Positions 8,975 to 18,208 of a stretch of 64,000 bases of DNA are shown here, piece by piece. The notes below the pieces were generated by a model. The model was not told where the DNA came from, made no database searches, and saw only the letters and a list, made by a program, of their open reading frames with translations. Within the stretch, counting starts at the first letter, position 1, and each line of letters begins with the position of its first letter. Source of the stretch: Azospirillum sp. TSH100. Its GTDB lineage: Bacteria > Pseudomonadota > Alphaproteobacteria > Azospirillales > Azospirillaceae. Location: contig NZ_CP039636.1 of assembly GCF_004923295.1 (NCBI RefSeq), positions 408,001 through 472,000 of the forward strand, in the 5' to 3' direction. Position numbers and translations under genes: made by a program.

Positions 8975-9637
8975 GTGAACCGCAAAATTCTGGGACGCAG
9001 ATATTTCGCGCTGAGCGGCTTTCTCGCCATGGGCTTCGCCGCCGCGTTCGGCACCGCCATGACCGCGGCGCCGACGGCGGCACAGGCGGCGGCCACCCTG
9101 CCGCCGGTGTCGGAGCTGATGGCCGACCGCGTCATGGGCGACCCGAAGGCGCCGGTGACGATCCTCGACTATTCGTCGATGACCTGCCCGCACTGCGCCC
9201 ATTTCCACACCGACATCCTGCCGAAGATCAAGGAAGCCTACATCGACACCGGCAAGGTGAAGCTGATCTTCCGCGACTTCCCCTTCGATCAGGCGGCGCT
9301 GAGTGCCAGCATGCTGGCCCATTGCGCCCCGGCCGAGCGCTACTATCCGCTGACCGACGTGCTGTTCAAGAGCCAGGCGACCTGGAGCCGCGCGTCGGAT
9401 CCGGCCAAGGCGCTGGGCCAGTACGGCAAGCTGGCCGGCATGAGCCAGGAGACCATCGACGCCTGCCTCGCCAACAAGGAGCTGGCCGACGCCATCCTGA
9501 ACAGCCGCCTGACCGGCCAGAACCAGTACAAGGTCGAAGCCACCCCGACCTTCATCCTCAACGACGGCAAGGCCCGCATCGAAGGCGCCCAGTCGTTCGA
9601 GGAGTTCTCGAAGGCGATCGACAAGCTGTTGAAGTAA
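8975..9637 (+). CDS. DsbA-family thiol:disulfide oxidoreductase
   Basis: A secreted thioredoxin-fold protein of 220 residues. It begins with GTG at 8975, preceded by GAGGG four bases upstream. After an N-terminal signal region (about residues 1-37) comes the active site DYSSMTCPHCAHFH with a CPHC redox pair, then the helical insert and the cis-proline segment VEATPTFILNDG. Such proteins introduce or reshuffle disulfides in the periplasm; a single-domain form with this N-terminus is common just upstream of smc in alphaproteobacteria. No DsbB partner is visible nearby. Confidence 0.92.
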   Translation: MNRKILGRRYFALSGFLAMGFAAAFGTAMTAAPTAAQAAATLPPVSELMADRVMGDPKAPVTILDYSSMTCPHCAHFHTDILPKIKEAYIDTGKVKLIFRDFPFDQAALSASMLAHCAPAERYYPLTDVLFKSQATWSRASDPAKALGQYGKLAGMSQETIDACLANKELADAILNSRLTGQNQYKVEATPTFILNDGKARIEGAQSFEEFSKAIDKLLK

Positions 9638-9721
9638 GAGGCCGCCGCGTTCGGGACCAGGCTAGGTCGGCCCCGAACGCGGCACCTCCTCAAAGCCCGG
9701 TACACCAAAGGTTCGTCCCCA

Positions 9722-12700
9722 GTGCAGTTCACGCGTCTCCGCCTGTCGGGCTTCAAGTCTTTTGTCGATGCCACGGATCTGGTCATCGAACCCGGCATGA
9801 CCGGCATCGTCGGTCCCAACGGCTGCGGCAAGTCCAATCTGGTCGAGGCGCTGCGCTGGGTGATGGGCGAGACCTCGGCCAAGCGCATGCGCGGCGACGA
9901 CATGGACGACGTCATCTTCGGCGGCACCTCCAGCCGTCCGGCCCGCAATCTGGGCGAGGTGACGCTGGCGGTCGACAACCGGTCGCGCACGGCGCCGGCC
10001 GGTTTCAACGATCATGACGAGCTGGAGATCACCCGCCGGATCGAGCGCGGCTCCGGTTCCGACTACCGGATCAACGGCAAGCTGGTGCGGGCGCGCGACG
10101 TCCAGCTTCTGTTCGCCGACAACGCGTCGGGCGCCGCTTCGCCGGCCCTGGTCAGCCAGGGCAAGGTGGCGCAGATCATCTCCGCCAAGCCGCAGGACCG
10201 CCGAGCCCTGCTGGAGGAGGCCGCCGGCATCACCGGCCTGCATTCCCGCCGGCACGAGGCCGAACTGCGGCTGAAGGCGGCGGAGGGCAACCTGACCCGC
10301 CTCGACGACGTGATCGGGGCGATGGACAGCCAGCTGCAAAGCCTGAAGAAGCAGGCGCGGCAGGCTTCCCGCTACCGCAACCTGTCCGACCAGATCCGCA
10401 AGGCGGAGGCGGTGCTGTGGCACCTGCGCTGGCTGGCATCGCAGGAGGAGCGCGCCCGCGCCCATGCCGCCTTTGCAGCCTCCGAGGCCGCGGTGCGCGA
10501 CCGCATGCTGGCGGTCACCCAGCTGACCGCCCGCCGCACCGAGGCCGCCGCCGGCCTGCCGGAGAAGCGCCAGGACGAGGCGCGCGCCGCTTCCGCCCTG
10601 CAACGGCTGGTGATCGCCCGCGAACAGCTCGACGCCGAGGAAAAGCGCGTCGCCGACCAGCAGCGCGCGCTGGAGGCCCGGTTGCGCCAGATCGCCGGCG
10701 ATCTCGGCCGTGAGGAGGCGCTGGCCGCCGATGCCGGCGAGGCGCTGGCCCGGCTGGAGGCCGAGCGCGACCGGCTGATCGCGGCCCAGGCCGACGAGGA
10801 GATGCTGGAGGAAGCCGCCGGCGAGGCTCTGGCGGAGGCGCGCGAGCAGGTCGATGCCCGCGACCGCGAACTGACCCGGCTGACCGAAGCGGTCGCCACC
10901 GACGAGGCCCGCCGCGCCGCGACCCAGCGTCAGGCCGCCGAACTGGAGACCCGCGCCGCCGGCCTCGCCAAGCGGCTGGCCGAGCAGCAGGCCCAGCGCG
11001 TTGCGCTCGAAGCCGAAATCGCCGCCCGCGCCGACCTGTCGGAGGCGGAACTGGCGGTCGAGCTGGCCGAGCAGCGGCTGGAGCAGGCCCGCGACGCCGC
11101 CGAGGCCGCCGAACTGGCGAAGGCGGAGGCCGAACCGGCGCAGTCCCGCGCCCGCGAGGCGCTGTCCGCCGCGGAAAGCGCCCGCGCCAAGCTGCGCGCC
11201 GAGGAGCGCGCGCTGGCCGAGTTGTTGCAAGCCGGGGCGGGCGGGCTGTTCCCGCCGCTGGTCGATGCGGTGACGGTGTCGCCCGGCTATGAAGGCGCAC
11301 TCGCCGCCGCCCTCGGCGACGCGCTGACGGCACCGCTGGACGAGGCGGCGCCGGTGCACTGGCGCCAGTTGCCCGCCTATGACGCGGTGGCGCCGCTGCC
11401 GGCGGGTGCCGAGCGGCTGTCCGACCATGTGCAGGGGCCGACGGCCGCCGCCCGTACCCTCGCCCATATCGGGGTGGTCGCCGATGCCGCCCAGGGTATG
11501 GCGCTGGTCCAGTCGTTGACGCCGGGGCAGGTGCTGGTCAGCCGCGACGGCGGGGCGTGGCGCTGGGACGGGCTGACCGTCCAGGCCGGCGCGCCGACCG
11601 CCGCCGCCATCCGCCTGAAGCAGCGCAACCGGCTGGCCGAACTGCGTGGCGAGCTGGAGCTTGCCGAGGAACAGGTCGATCTGGCGCGCGAGGCGCTCGA
11701 CGCCGCCAAACTGGCGGTGGAGGCTGCTGCCCAGGCCGACCGCCGCGCCCGCGACGCGGTACGCGAGGGCTTCGCCGCGCTGAACGCCGCCCGCGACCGC
11801 CATGTCAAGCTGGCGCGCGAGGCCGACGCCGCGTCCTCCCGCCTCGCAGCATTGGTGGAGACGGTGGAGCGGCTTGCCGCCGAGGAAGGCGAAGCCGCCG
11901 CCCTCCGCGACGAGGCGCTGGAACTGCTGGAGTCGTTGCCCGACCCGCGCGAGGGGCGGGAACGGGTGAACGACCAGCGCGCCGCCCTGGCCGAACGCCG
12001 CGCGGTTCTGGCCGAACGGCAGAATGCGCTCGACCGCCTGACCCGCGAGGCGCAGGCCCGGCGTCAGCGTCTGGCCGCCATCCAGGCGGAAACCGCTTCC
12101 TGGGACACCCGTTCCGCCGGGGCCGGCGGCCGTGTCGCCGAACTGCGTCAGCGCTCGGCGGAGGCCGAAGGCGAGATCGCCATCCTGTCGGGCCGCCCGG
12201 CCGAGATCGCGGCGGAGCGCCAGGATCTCCTCGACCGCATCGCCCTGGCCGACCGCGACCGCAAGCGCGCCGCCGAGGCGCTGGCCGACGCCGAATCCCG
12301 GTTGGCCGGGACCGAGCAGGCTTTGCATGATGCCGAAGCGGCGCTGGCCGATGGCCGCGAGGCGCGTGCCCGCGCCGAGGCTGCCGTCTCGGCCGCCCAG
12401 CAGCAGGAACGCACTCTGACGGAACGCATCGCCGAACGGCTGGACTGCCGGCCGGAGGACACCCGCGCCGCCGCGGATCTCGACCCCGCCGAGCCGATGC
12501 CCGACGCGGCGGCGGTGGAGTCGCGGCTCGACAAGCTGACGCGCGAGCGCGAGAATATGGGGCCGGTCAACCTGCGCGCCGAGATCGAGGCGGAGGAGCT
12601 GGACGCCCAGATCGCCGGCCTGCATGGCGAGCGCGAGGATCTGACCGCCGCCATCGCCCGCCTGCGCCAGGGCATCTCAAGCCTGAATCGCGAGGCGCGC

Positions 12701-13183
12701 GAACGTCTGGTCGCCAGCTTCGACGTGGTCAACCGCGACTTCCAGGAGCTGTTCACCCGCCTGTTCGGCGGCGGCAAGGCCTATCTGGAGCTGGTCAACG
12801 CCGAGGATCCGCTGAATGCCGGGCTGGAGATCTATGCCAGCCCGCCGGGCAAGAAGCTCCAGGTGCTCTCGCTGCTGTCGGGCGGCGAGCAGGCTCTGAC
12901 GGCGCTGTCGCTGCTGTTCGCCGTCTTCCGGTCGAACCCGGCGCCGATCTGCGTGCTGGACGAGGTGGACGCTCCGCTGGACGAGGCGAATGTCGGCCGC
13001 TTCTGCGATCTGGTCGAGGACATCGCCCGGCAGGGCGACACCCGTTTCCTGATCATCACCCACCACCGCCTGACCATGGCGCGCGTCGATCGCCTGTTCG
13101 GCGTGACGATGGTGGAGCGCGGCGTGTCCCAGCTGGTCAGCGTCGATCTGAGCCGGGCGGAGGAGTTGCGGGGGGTGGCGTGA
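9722..13183 (+). CDS. smc: Chromosome partition protein SMC
   Basis: A protein of 1153 residues starting at GTG 9722. The N-terminal ATPase half carries Walker A GPNGCGKSN (residues 31-39), then come two long Ala/Glu/Arg-rich coiled coils separated by a hinge with conserved glycines (around residues 500-640; GGLFPPLVDAV onward). The C-terminal half has the ABC signature LSGGEQALTALSLLFAVF and Walker B VLDEVDAPLDEANV, followed by the histidine of ITHHRLTM. It compacts and segregates chromosomes as a dimer with ScpA/ScpB, which are not in this window. The gene starts 84 bases after the dsbA-like gene. Confidence 0.97.
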   Translation: MQFTRLRLSGFKSFVDATDLVIEPGMTGIVGPNGCGKSNLVEALRWVMGETSAKRMRGDDMDDVIFGGTSSRPARNLGEVTLAVDNRSRTAPAGFNDHDELEITRRIERGSGSDYRINGKLVRARDVQLLFADNASGAASPALVSQGKVAQIISAKPQDRRALLEEAAGITGLHSRRHEAELRLKAAEGNLTRLDDVIGAMDSQLQSLKKQARQASRYRNLSDQIRKAEAVLWHLRWLASQEERARAHAAFAASEAAVRDRMLAVTQLTARRTEAAAGLPEKRQDEARAASALQRLVIAREQLDAEEKRVADQQRALEARLRQIAGDLGREEALAADAGEALARLEAERDRLIAAQADEEMLEEAAGEALAEAREQVDARDRELTRLTEAVATDEARRAATQRQAAELETRAAGLAKRLAEQQAQRVALEAEIAARADLSEAELAVELAEQRLEQARDAAEAAELAKAEAEPAQSRAREALSAAESARAKLRAEERALAELLQAGAGGLFPPLVDAVTVSPGYEGALAAALGDALTAPLDEAAPVHWRQLPAYDAVAPLPAGAERLSDHVQGPTAAARTLAHIGVVADAAQGMALVQSLTPGQVLVSRDGGAWRWDGLTVQAGAPTAAAIRLKQRNRLAELRGELELAEEQVDLAREALDAAKLAVEAAAQADRRARDAVREGFAALNAARDRHVKLAREADAASSRLAALVETVERLAAEEGEAAALRDEALELLESLPDPREGRERVNDQRAALAERRAVLAERQNALDRLTREAQARRQRLAAIQAETASWDTRSAGAGGRVAELRQRSAEAEGEIAILSGRPAEIAAERQDLLDRIALADRDRKRAAEALADAESRLAGTEQALHDAEAALADGREARARAEAAVSAAQQQERTLTERIAERLDCRPEDTRAAADLDPAEPMPDAAAVESRLDKLTRERENMGPVNLRAEIEAEELDAQIAGLHGEREDLTAAIARLRQGISSLNREARERLVASFDVVNRDFQELFTRLFGGGKAYLELVNAEDPLNAGLEIYASPPGKKLQVLSLLSGGEQALTALSLLFAVFRSNPAPICVLDEVDAPLDEANVGRFCDLVEDIARQGDTRFLIITHHRLTMARVDRLFGVTMVERGVSQLVSVDLSRAEELRGVA

Positions 13184-13206
13184 GGGGGTAGGGCGAAGTC
13201 AGCCCC

Positions 13207-14247
13207 TCATCCCCCCCGCTTCCACACCGTCGTCTCGATGTAGCGGCTCGCCAGGAACCGGTAGGTCTGCTTCTGCAACGCCTCCACCTTCGGCGAGCGT
13301 TCCATCGAGATGTCGTCCCAGCCGCGGAGCAGGTCTTCCCATTCCAGCAGCTTGGCGCGCAGGTCGTCGCGGATCTTGCGGATGAACTGCACGGTCGGGT
13401 GGAAGTTGCGCAACGCGCCGACGATGTCGCCGGTCTGGGCGTCGGCCTGATCGAAGATCATGTCGTATTCGCGCACCGGCTTGCGGATCAACCCCTGCAT
13501 CCGGTTCAGCTCGCTGCAGAAGGTCCGGTCGGTGCGGTAGATGGTGGCGAGCTTGCCCATCGCCTGATCGATGCGCCGGATATGCCGGAAGCGGTCGCGC
13601 AGCGCCTCGATATAGGACAGCTCCTGTGCCAGATCGTCGATGCGGTCGGTCAGGTACTGTTCTGCATTGTTGGTCAGCTTCAGCCGCTCGGCGATCTTGG
13701 CGAAGGCCGCCTTCATCTTCTCGTGCGTCTGCGGATCATCCAGCAGCTGTTCCAGTTGCGACTGGTCGGAAACGATGATCTCGTTGCCGGTGAAGGACGA
13801 GACGATCTGCATGGTCAGCCGCCCTTTGGCGGCGATGCGGTGCCTGTCCTCCACCGACCAGGAGGCCCGGCCGTCAAGCAGTTCGCCGGGAATTTCCTCG
13901 CCCGGCCGGATCTGCTTCACGAAGGCCAGACCCTGTTCGATGATCTCCAGCAGGCGGGCGTCGTGGCAGCCCTCCTCGATCTGGAAGGACTCCATCAGGG
14001 TGGGGAAGGCCAGCGCCACCTTCAGATCGCCCAGCAGGATGTTCAGCACCGCGTCCTTGCTGTTCGGATCCTGGCAGAAGAAGGCGCCCGGCAGGCTGAA
14101 GACCTTGTGCTGGAAATCGAAATGGGTGTCCCGCATCGGCTGGACCAGGACATTCTCCTGCGCGGCCTTCTCGGCGATGGCATCGTCCGGAGCGGCATCC
14201 TTATCCGCGGAGGGGGGCGTCTCGTCGCTGCTGGAGATGTCGGTCAT
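13207..14247 (-). CDS. Uncharacterised helical protein, convergent to smc
   Basis: A protein of 346 residues that I do not recognise. The first 30 residues are acidic and low-complexity (MTDISSSDETPPSADKDAAP); the rest is predicted mainly alpha-helical and soluble, with many charged residues and segments such as DRIDDLAQELSYIEALRDRF and MQGLIRKPVREYDMIFDQAD. No signal peptide or membrane segment is visible. An ORF extends 29 codons further (to 14334) through Pro/Arg-rich sequence lacking coding character, so the ATG at 14247 is preferred. It ends 23 bases from the smc stop, tail to tail. Confidence 0.75.
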   Translation of the reverse strand: MTDISSSDETPPSADKDAAPDDAIAEKAAQENVLVQPMRDTHFDFQHKVFSLPGAFFCQDPNSKDAVLNILLGDLKVALAFPTLMESFQIEEGCHDARLLEIIEQGLAFVKQIRPGEEIPGELLDGRASWSVEDRHRIAAKGRLTMQIVSSFTGNEIIVSDQSQLEQLLDDPQTHEKMKAAFAKIAERLKLTNNAEQYLTDRIDDLAQELSYIEALRDRFRHIRRIDQAMGKLATIYRTDRTFCSELNRMQGLIRKPVREYDMIFDQADAQTGDIVGALRNFHPTVQFIRKIRDDLRAKLLEWEDLLRGWDDISMERSPKVEALQKQTYRFLASRYIETTVWKRGG

Positions 14248-14306
14248 GGGCTGGGACGGTACTCGGCGGGGGAGAGGAGGGGACGGCCGTGGATTGCTTC
14301 CCCAGC

Positions 14307-15587
14307 CTACAGCAGATCGCGCAGACGGAACCACATCATTGCGAGGACCAGAGCCGGCGTGCGGAAGCGCCGACCGCCGGGGAAGGGGGTGTGGGGGAGG
14401 CGGGCGAACACGTCGAATCGCCCGGCGGTGCCGCTCACCGTTTCCGCCATCAGCCGGCCCGCCATGCCGGCCAGCGCCACGCCATGGCCGGAATAGCCGT
14501 GGGCGTACAGCGTCGTCGGCGACAGCCGGCCCAGATGTGGCATGCGGTTCATGGTGATGGCGACCCGGCCGCCCCAGAAATACGCGACGCGGGCGTCCTT
14601 CAGCTCCGGATAGATCGCCAGCATCTTCAGCCGCATCGCCTGCTTCAGACCCGGCCCGTCGACTCCCGAATAGCTGACGCCGCCGCCGAACAGCAGCCGA
14701 TGGTCGGCGGAGCGGCGGAAATAATCCAGCGAGAACTTCATGTCCGACACCGCGATGTTGGTCGGCAGCAGGGTCCGCGCCCGCTCCTCGCCCAGCGGTT
14801 CGGTGGCGATCATGTAGGTCGCCACCGGCATGATCTTGCGGTCCAGCGCCGGGGCCAGCCCGCCGAGATAGGCGTTGCCGGCCAGGATCAGATGTTTCGC
14901 CGTCACCCGGCCGCGTTCGGTGCGGACCCAGGGCTTCGCCCCGCTGTCCATGGCCAGCGCGCGGCTGTTCTCGAAGATGCGCACCCCGGCGGCGTCGGCA
15001 GCGCGGGCGAGGCCGAGCGCGTAGTTCAGCGGGTGCAGATGGCCGCTGCCCTCGTCCAGCAGGCCGCCGATATAGGCGTCGCTTCCGACATGGCGGCGGA
15101 TGCCGGCGCGATCCAGCCGATGCACCCTGTCATAGCCGTAGCCGTCGCGCATCTCGTGTTCCAGCGCCGCCACATCCTGCATGTGGCGCGGCTTCAGCGC
15201 GGCATAGGCGAAGCCCCAGGTCAGGTCGCAGGCGATGGCGTGGCGCGCCACCCGTTCGGCCAGCTGGGCCTTGGCCTCCTCGCCGAATTCCCACAGGCGG
15301 CGGGCGTCGTCCTTGCCGACCCAGCCTTCGATCGTCGCCATCGGCTTGTTGTAGCCGGTGATGATCTGCCCGCCGTTGCGCCCCGATGCGCCCCAGCCGC
15401 AGTGTTCCGCTTCCAGCAGGACGACGTCGAAGCCGCGCTCCGCCAGCTCCAGCGCCGCGGTCAGGCCGGTGTAGCCGCCGCCGACGATGCAGACGTCGCA
15501 GGCGGCGTCTCCCTCCAGGATCGGGTGGTCGGCGCGGGGAGCGGCGGAGGCCGCGTACCAGCTGTTCAGGTATGACGCTTTCGGCAT
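14307..15587 (-). CDS. puuB: FAD-dependent oxidoreductase, gamma-glutamylputrescine oxidase type
   Basis: A flavoenzyme of 426 residues. The N-terminus carries the FAD-binding motif CIVGGGYTGLTAALELAERG and the segment GWGASGRNGGQI characteristic of the PuuB/OrdL group; the C-terminal FAD contact is LYAHGYSGHGVALAGMAGRL. PuuB oxidises gamma-glutamyl-putrescine to gamma-glutamyl-aminobutyraldehyde plus H2O2. The ORF opens at TTG 15623, but the ATG at 15587 (MPKASYLNSWYA) matches the usual start of the family. It is divergent from a glutamine-synthetase-like gene at 15756, which supports the polyamine assignment. Other amine substrates remain possible. Confidence 0.8.
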   Translation of the reverse strand: MPKASYLNSWYAASAAPRADHPILEGDAACDVCIVGGGYTGLTAALELAERGFDVVLLEAEHCGWGASGRNGGQIITGYNKPMATIEGWVGKDDARRLWEFGEEAKAQLAERVARHAIACDLTWGFAYAALKPRHMQDVAALEHEMRDGYGYDRVHRLDRAGIRRHVGSDAYIGGLLDEGSGHLHPLNYALGLARAADAAGVRIFENSRALAMDSGAKPWVRTERGRVTAKHLILAGNAYLGGLAPALDRKIMPVATYMIATEPLGEERARTLLPTNIAVSDMKFSLDYFRRSADHRLLFGGGVSYSGVDGPGLKQAMRLKMLAIYPELKDARVAYFWGGRVAITMNRMPHLGRLSPTTLYAHGYSGHGVALAGMAGRLMAETVSGTAGRFDVFARLPHTPFPGGRRFRTPALVLAMMWFRLRDLL

Positions 15588-15755
15588 GGCCGCAGTTAAG
15601 TCCCAGCCGGCCGGGGAGGTCAACGGAAAGGCGGAGGTTTCACCAAAGCATCATGCTGAACCCTCTGGCGCGGTCCGCCGGAACGGCGTCATAGTGTCGC
15701 TGTCGTCAACAGCACGGAGGGGGCTGCCCATCGCCCGGAGCGGTCCGCCATACCC

Positions 15756-17099
15756 ATGGGTTTTATGGAAGACTTCATCAAGAAGAACCGCATTACCGAA
15801 GTCGAATGTCTTGTGCCCGATATGTCGGGCATCGCGCGGGGAAAGATCGTTCCCGCCGAAAAATTCCTCCGCATCCTGCGCGACCGCGGCCTGCGCCTGC
15901 CCGAGGCGATCTTCGTCCAGACCGTGACCGGTGAATTCCCCGAGGACGAGGACATCACCTCGGACGAGAATTCCGACATCTACATGATCCCGGACGAACG
16001 CACGATCCGCTTCGTCCCCTGGTACACCGAGCCGACGGCCCAGGTCATCACCGACTGCGTCTATGCCGACGGCAAGCCGGTCGACGTGTCGCCCCGCCAT
16101 GTTCTGAAGCGCGTGCTGTCGCTGTACGAGGAACGCGGCTGGAAGCCGCTGGTGGCGCCGGAACTGGAATTCTTCCTGGTCCAGGTCAACAAGGACCCCG
16201 ATTACCCGCTGGTGCCGCCCGTCGGGCGCAACGGCCGGATGGAAAGCGGCCGGCAGGCCTTCGGCATCGACGCCGTCAACGAATTCGACCCGATCTTCGA
16301 GGCGGTCTATGATTTCTGCGAGAAGCAGGACATCGACATCGACACGCTGACCCACGAGGCCGGCGCCGCCCAGATCGAGATCAACTTCAATCATGGCGAC
16401 GCGCTGGAGCTGGCCGACCAGGCCTTCCTGTTCAAGCGCACGGCGCGCGAGGCGGCGATCCGCCACCAGATCTACGCCACCTTCATGGCCAAGCCGATGC
16501 AGGGTGAACCCGGCAGCGCCATGCACATCCACCAGTCGGTGGTCGACACCGACAGCGGCCGCAACCTGTTTTCCAACCCGGACGGCACCGACAGCGACCT
16601 GTTCATGGCGCACATTGCCGGGTTGCAGAAATACCTGCCCTACGTGATGCCGCTGCTGGCGCCGAACGTCAACAGCTACCGCCGGCTGGTGCCGAACTCC
16701 GATGCGCCGATCAACGTGCATTGGGGCCGCGACAACCGCACCACCGGCCTGCGCGTTCCGGTTTCCCAGCCCGACGCCCGCCGGGTGGAGAACAGGGTGG
16801 CCGGCGCCGACGCCAACCCCTATCTCGCCATCGCCGCGTCGCTCGCCTGCGGCTATATCGGCATGACCCAGGGGCTGGAGCCGAACGACCCGATCAAGGG
16901 CTCGGCCTACCGCCTCGCCTTCACCCTGCCGCGCCACCAGTCCGAAGCGCTGACCAAGTTCAACGCCTGCAAGCCGCTGAAGGAAATCCTCGGCGAACGC
17001 TTCATCGACGCCGTCGCCTGTGTGAAACAGGCCGAGTATGAGGCTTACAACCGCGTCATCAGCTCGTGGGAGCGGGAGAACCTGCTGCTGAACGTCTGA
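15756..17099 (+). CDS. puuA: Glutamine synthetase family protein, gamma-glutamylpolyamine synthetase type
   Basis: A protein of 447 residues with the complete glutamine synthetase fold: N-terminal beta-grasp (VECLVPDMSGIARGKIVP), metal and ATP motifs PELEFFLV, AGAAQIEINFNHGDALELAD, GSAMHIHQSV and the substrate segment INVHWGRDNRTTGLRVP, ending RVENRVAGADANPYLAIAA. The C-terminal NLYDLP-type adenylylation site of GlnA is absent, which points to the PuuA/GlnA3-like amine-ligating branch. It would ligate glutamate to putrescine or a similar amine using ATP. It shares a 168-base divergent promoter region with the puuB-like gene. Confidence 0.85.
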   Translation: MGFMEDFIKKNRITEVECLVPDMSGIARGKIVPAEKFLRILRDRGLRLPEAIFVQTVTGEFPEDEDITSDENSDIYMIPDERTIRFVPWYTEPTAQVITDCVYADGKPVDVSPRHVLKRVLSLYEERGWKPLVAPELEFFLVQVNKDPDYPLVPPVGRNGRMESGRQAFGIDAVNEFDPIFEAVYDFCEKQDIDIDTLTHEAGAAQIEINFNHGDALELADQAFLFKRTAREAAIRHQIYATFMAKPMQGEPGSAMHIHQSVVDTDSGRNLFSNPDGTDSDLFMAHIAGLQKYLPYVMPLLAPNVNSYRRLVPNSDAPINVHWGRDNRTTGLRVPVSQPDARRVENRVAGADANPYLAIAASLACGYIGMTQGLEPNDPIKGSAYRLAFTLPRHQSEALTKFNACKPLKEILGERFIDAVACVKQAEYEAYNRVISSWERENLLLNV

Positions 17100-17105
17100 G
17101 CGGAC

Positions 17106-17136
17106 GCCGGGCGGGGGGCCGCACTCCCCGTCCGGC
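17106..17136. terminator. GC-rich hairpin between convergent genes
   Basis: An 11-bp stem (GCCGGGCGGGG with CCCCGTCCGGC, one G-T pair) lies between the convergent puuA-like and methyltransferase genes. There is no T run, so a termination role is inferred from position only. Confidence 0.4.
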
Positions 17137-17158
17137 CATCGCAGGCATCCGGTCCGGC

Positions 17159-18082
17159 TCAGCCGACGCGGGACTCGCCCGCTTTCAGCCGGCCGGCGAG
17201 GGCGGCGATATGGTCGGGACCGATGCCGCAGCAGCCGCCGACGACGGAGGCTCCCGCCTCCACCCAGCTTTCGGCCCAGCGCAGGTAGCTCGCCGGGTCG
17301 AGATCATCACGGATCGGATCCAGCCCGTCATTGGCCGCCGCCGTCTTCGGCTGGGGCGGGAAGGCGTTGGCATAGACACCGATCCGCAGCCCGGCAGCCT
17401 CCGGCTGGGCCCGCGCCGCCTCGACGGCAACCCGCATGACTTCCGGCTGGCTGCAATTGAACAGCAGGGCCTGCGCCCCCAGCCCGGCGGCGGTCCGCGC
17501 CGCCTCCGCCACCGACTCGCCCGAGCGCAGGGTGGGGGCGCTGCGCCCCTCCGCCACCGCATCGGCATCGGTGTCGTCGAGCGTGAAGGAAAGCCAGAGC
17601 GGACGGGCGTCGTCGCCCAGGACGCGGCGCACCGCCCGCGCCTCGTCGAGCGCGCTCTGGGTTTCGGCGAGCCAGACATCGACATGGGGCGCCAGCCCAT
17701 CAACCAGCACCCGCAGGATCGCGTCGACCTGTTCGGGCATGAACAGGTCCGGGCGGTAGGAGCCGAAGACCGGCGGCAGCGAACCGGCCGCCCTGACGCC
17801 ATGGGCGTCCGCCACCGACCGGGCCAGCCGGCCGGCGCAGTCTGCCAGGGCAAGCCCCTGGTCGTCGAAGCGGGAACGGCCGATGTGGAAGGGCACCACG
17901 GCGTAGCTGTTGGTGGTCAGCACATCGGCGCCGGCGCGGGCGAAGGACTCATGCGCCAGCCGGACATGGTCGGGGGACTCGATCAGGGCCAGCGCCGACC
18001 ATTCCGGCTGGCGGAACGGCGCACCGATGCGTTGAAGCTCCCGGCCCATGCCGCCATCCAGTATGATCGTTCCCTCAGTCAT
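17159..18082 (-). CDS. mmuM: Homocysteine S-methyltransferase family protein
   Basis: A barrel protein of 307 residues beginning ILDGGMGRELQRIG, the signature start of the S-methylmethionine:homocysteine methyltransferase group. The zinc ligands are visible as the Cys of LLFNCSQPEV and the pair in VVGGCCGIGPDHI near the C-terminus. It transfers a methyl group from S-methylmethionine (or a betaine) to homocysteine to give methionine. The symbol is a family-level suggestion. The next gene upstream, on the opposite strand, is an amino-acid binding protein; the 126-base gap holds a perfect inverted repeat. Confidence 0.85.
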   Translation of the reverse strand: MTEGTIILDGGMGRELQRIGAPFRQPEWSALALIESPDHVRLAHESFARAGADVLTTNSYAVVPFHIGRSRFDDQGLALADCAGRLARSVADAHGVRAAGSLPPVFGSYRPDLFMPEQVDAILRVLVDGLAPHVDVWLAETQSALDEARAVRRVLGDDARPLWLSFTLDDTDADAVAEGRSAPTLRSGESVAEAARTAAGLGAQALLFNCSQPEVMRVAVEAARAQPEAAGLRIGVYANAFPPQPKTAAANDGLDPIRDDLDPASYLRWAESWVEAGASVVGGCCGIGPDHIAALAGRLKAGESRVG

Positions 18083-18144
18083 TCCATGCTCCGTTGCAAG
18101 CGGCGTCTCGTTCGAAGATTGTCCTAATCGAAAGTGAAGGGCGT

Positions 18145-18181
18145 TGACAATCTATATAAATAGCTTGGAGAATGATTGTCA
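18145..18181. promoter_or_regulatory. 8-bp inverted repeat in the divergent promoter region (candidate operator)
   Basis: TGACAATC at 18145-18152 is the exact reverse complement of GATTGTCA at 18174-18181, separated by 21 AT-rich bases. It lies between the methyltransferase gene (minus) and the binding-protein gene (plus), 27 bases before the latter. TTGACA overlaps the left arm, and TTGGAG (18165-18170) with CATAAT (18189-18194) at 18-base spacing is a possible promoter. A dimeric regulator site is inferred. Confidence 0.45.
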
Positions 18182-18208
18182 TATAACGCATAATTTACGG
18201 GGAATTCC

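Noticed and set aside
9662..12625. Minus-strand ORF of 987 codons opposite smc
   Set aside because: Low-complexity Gly/Leu/Gln/Arg translation, fully overlapped by a clear SMC protein.
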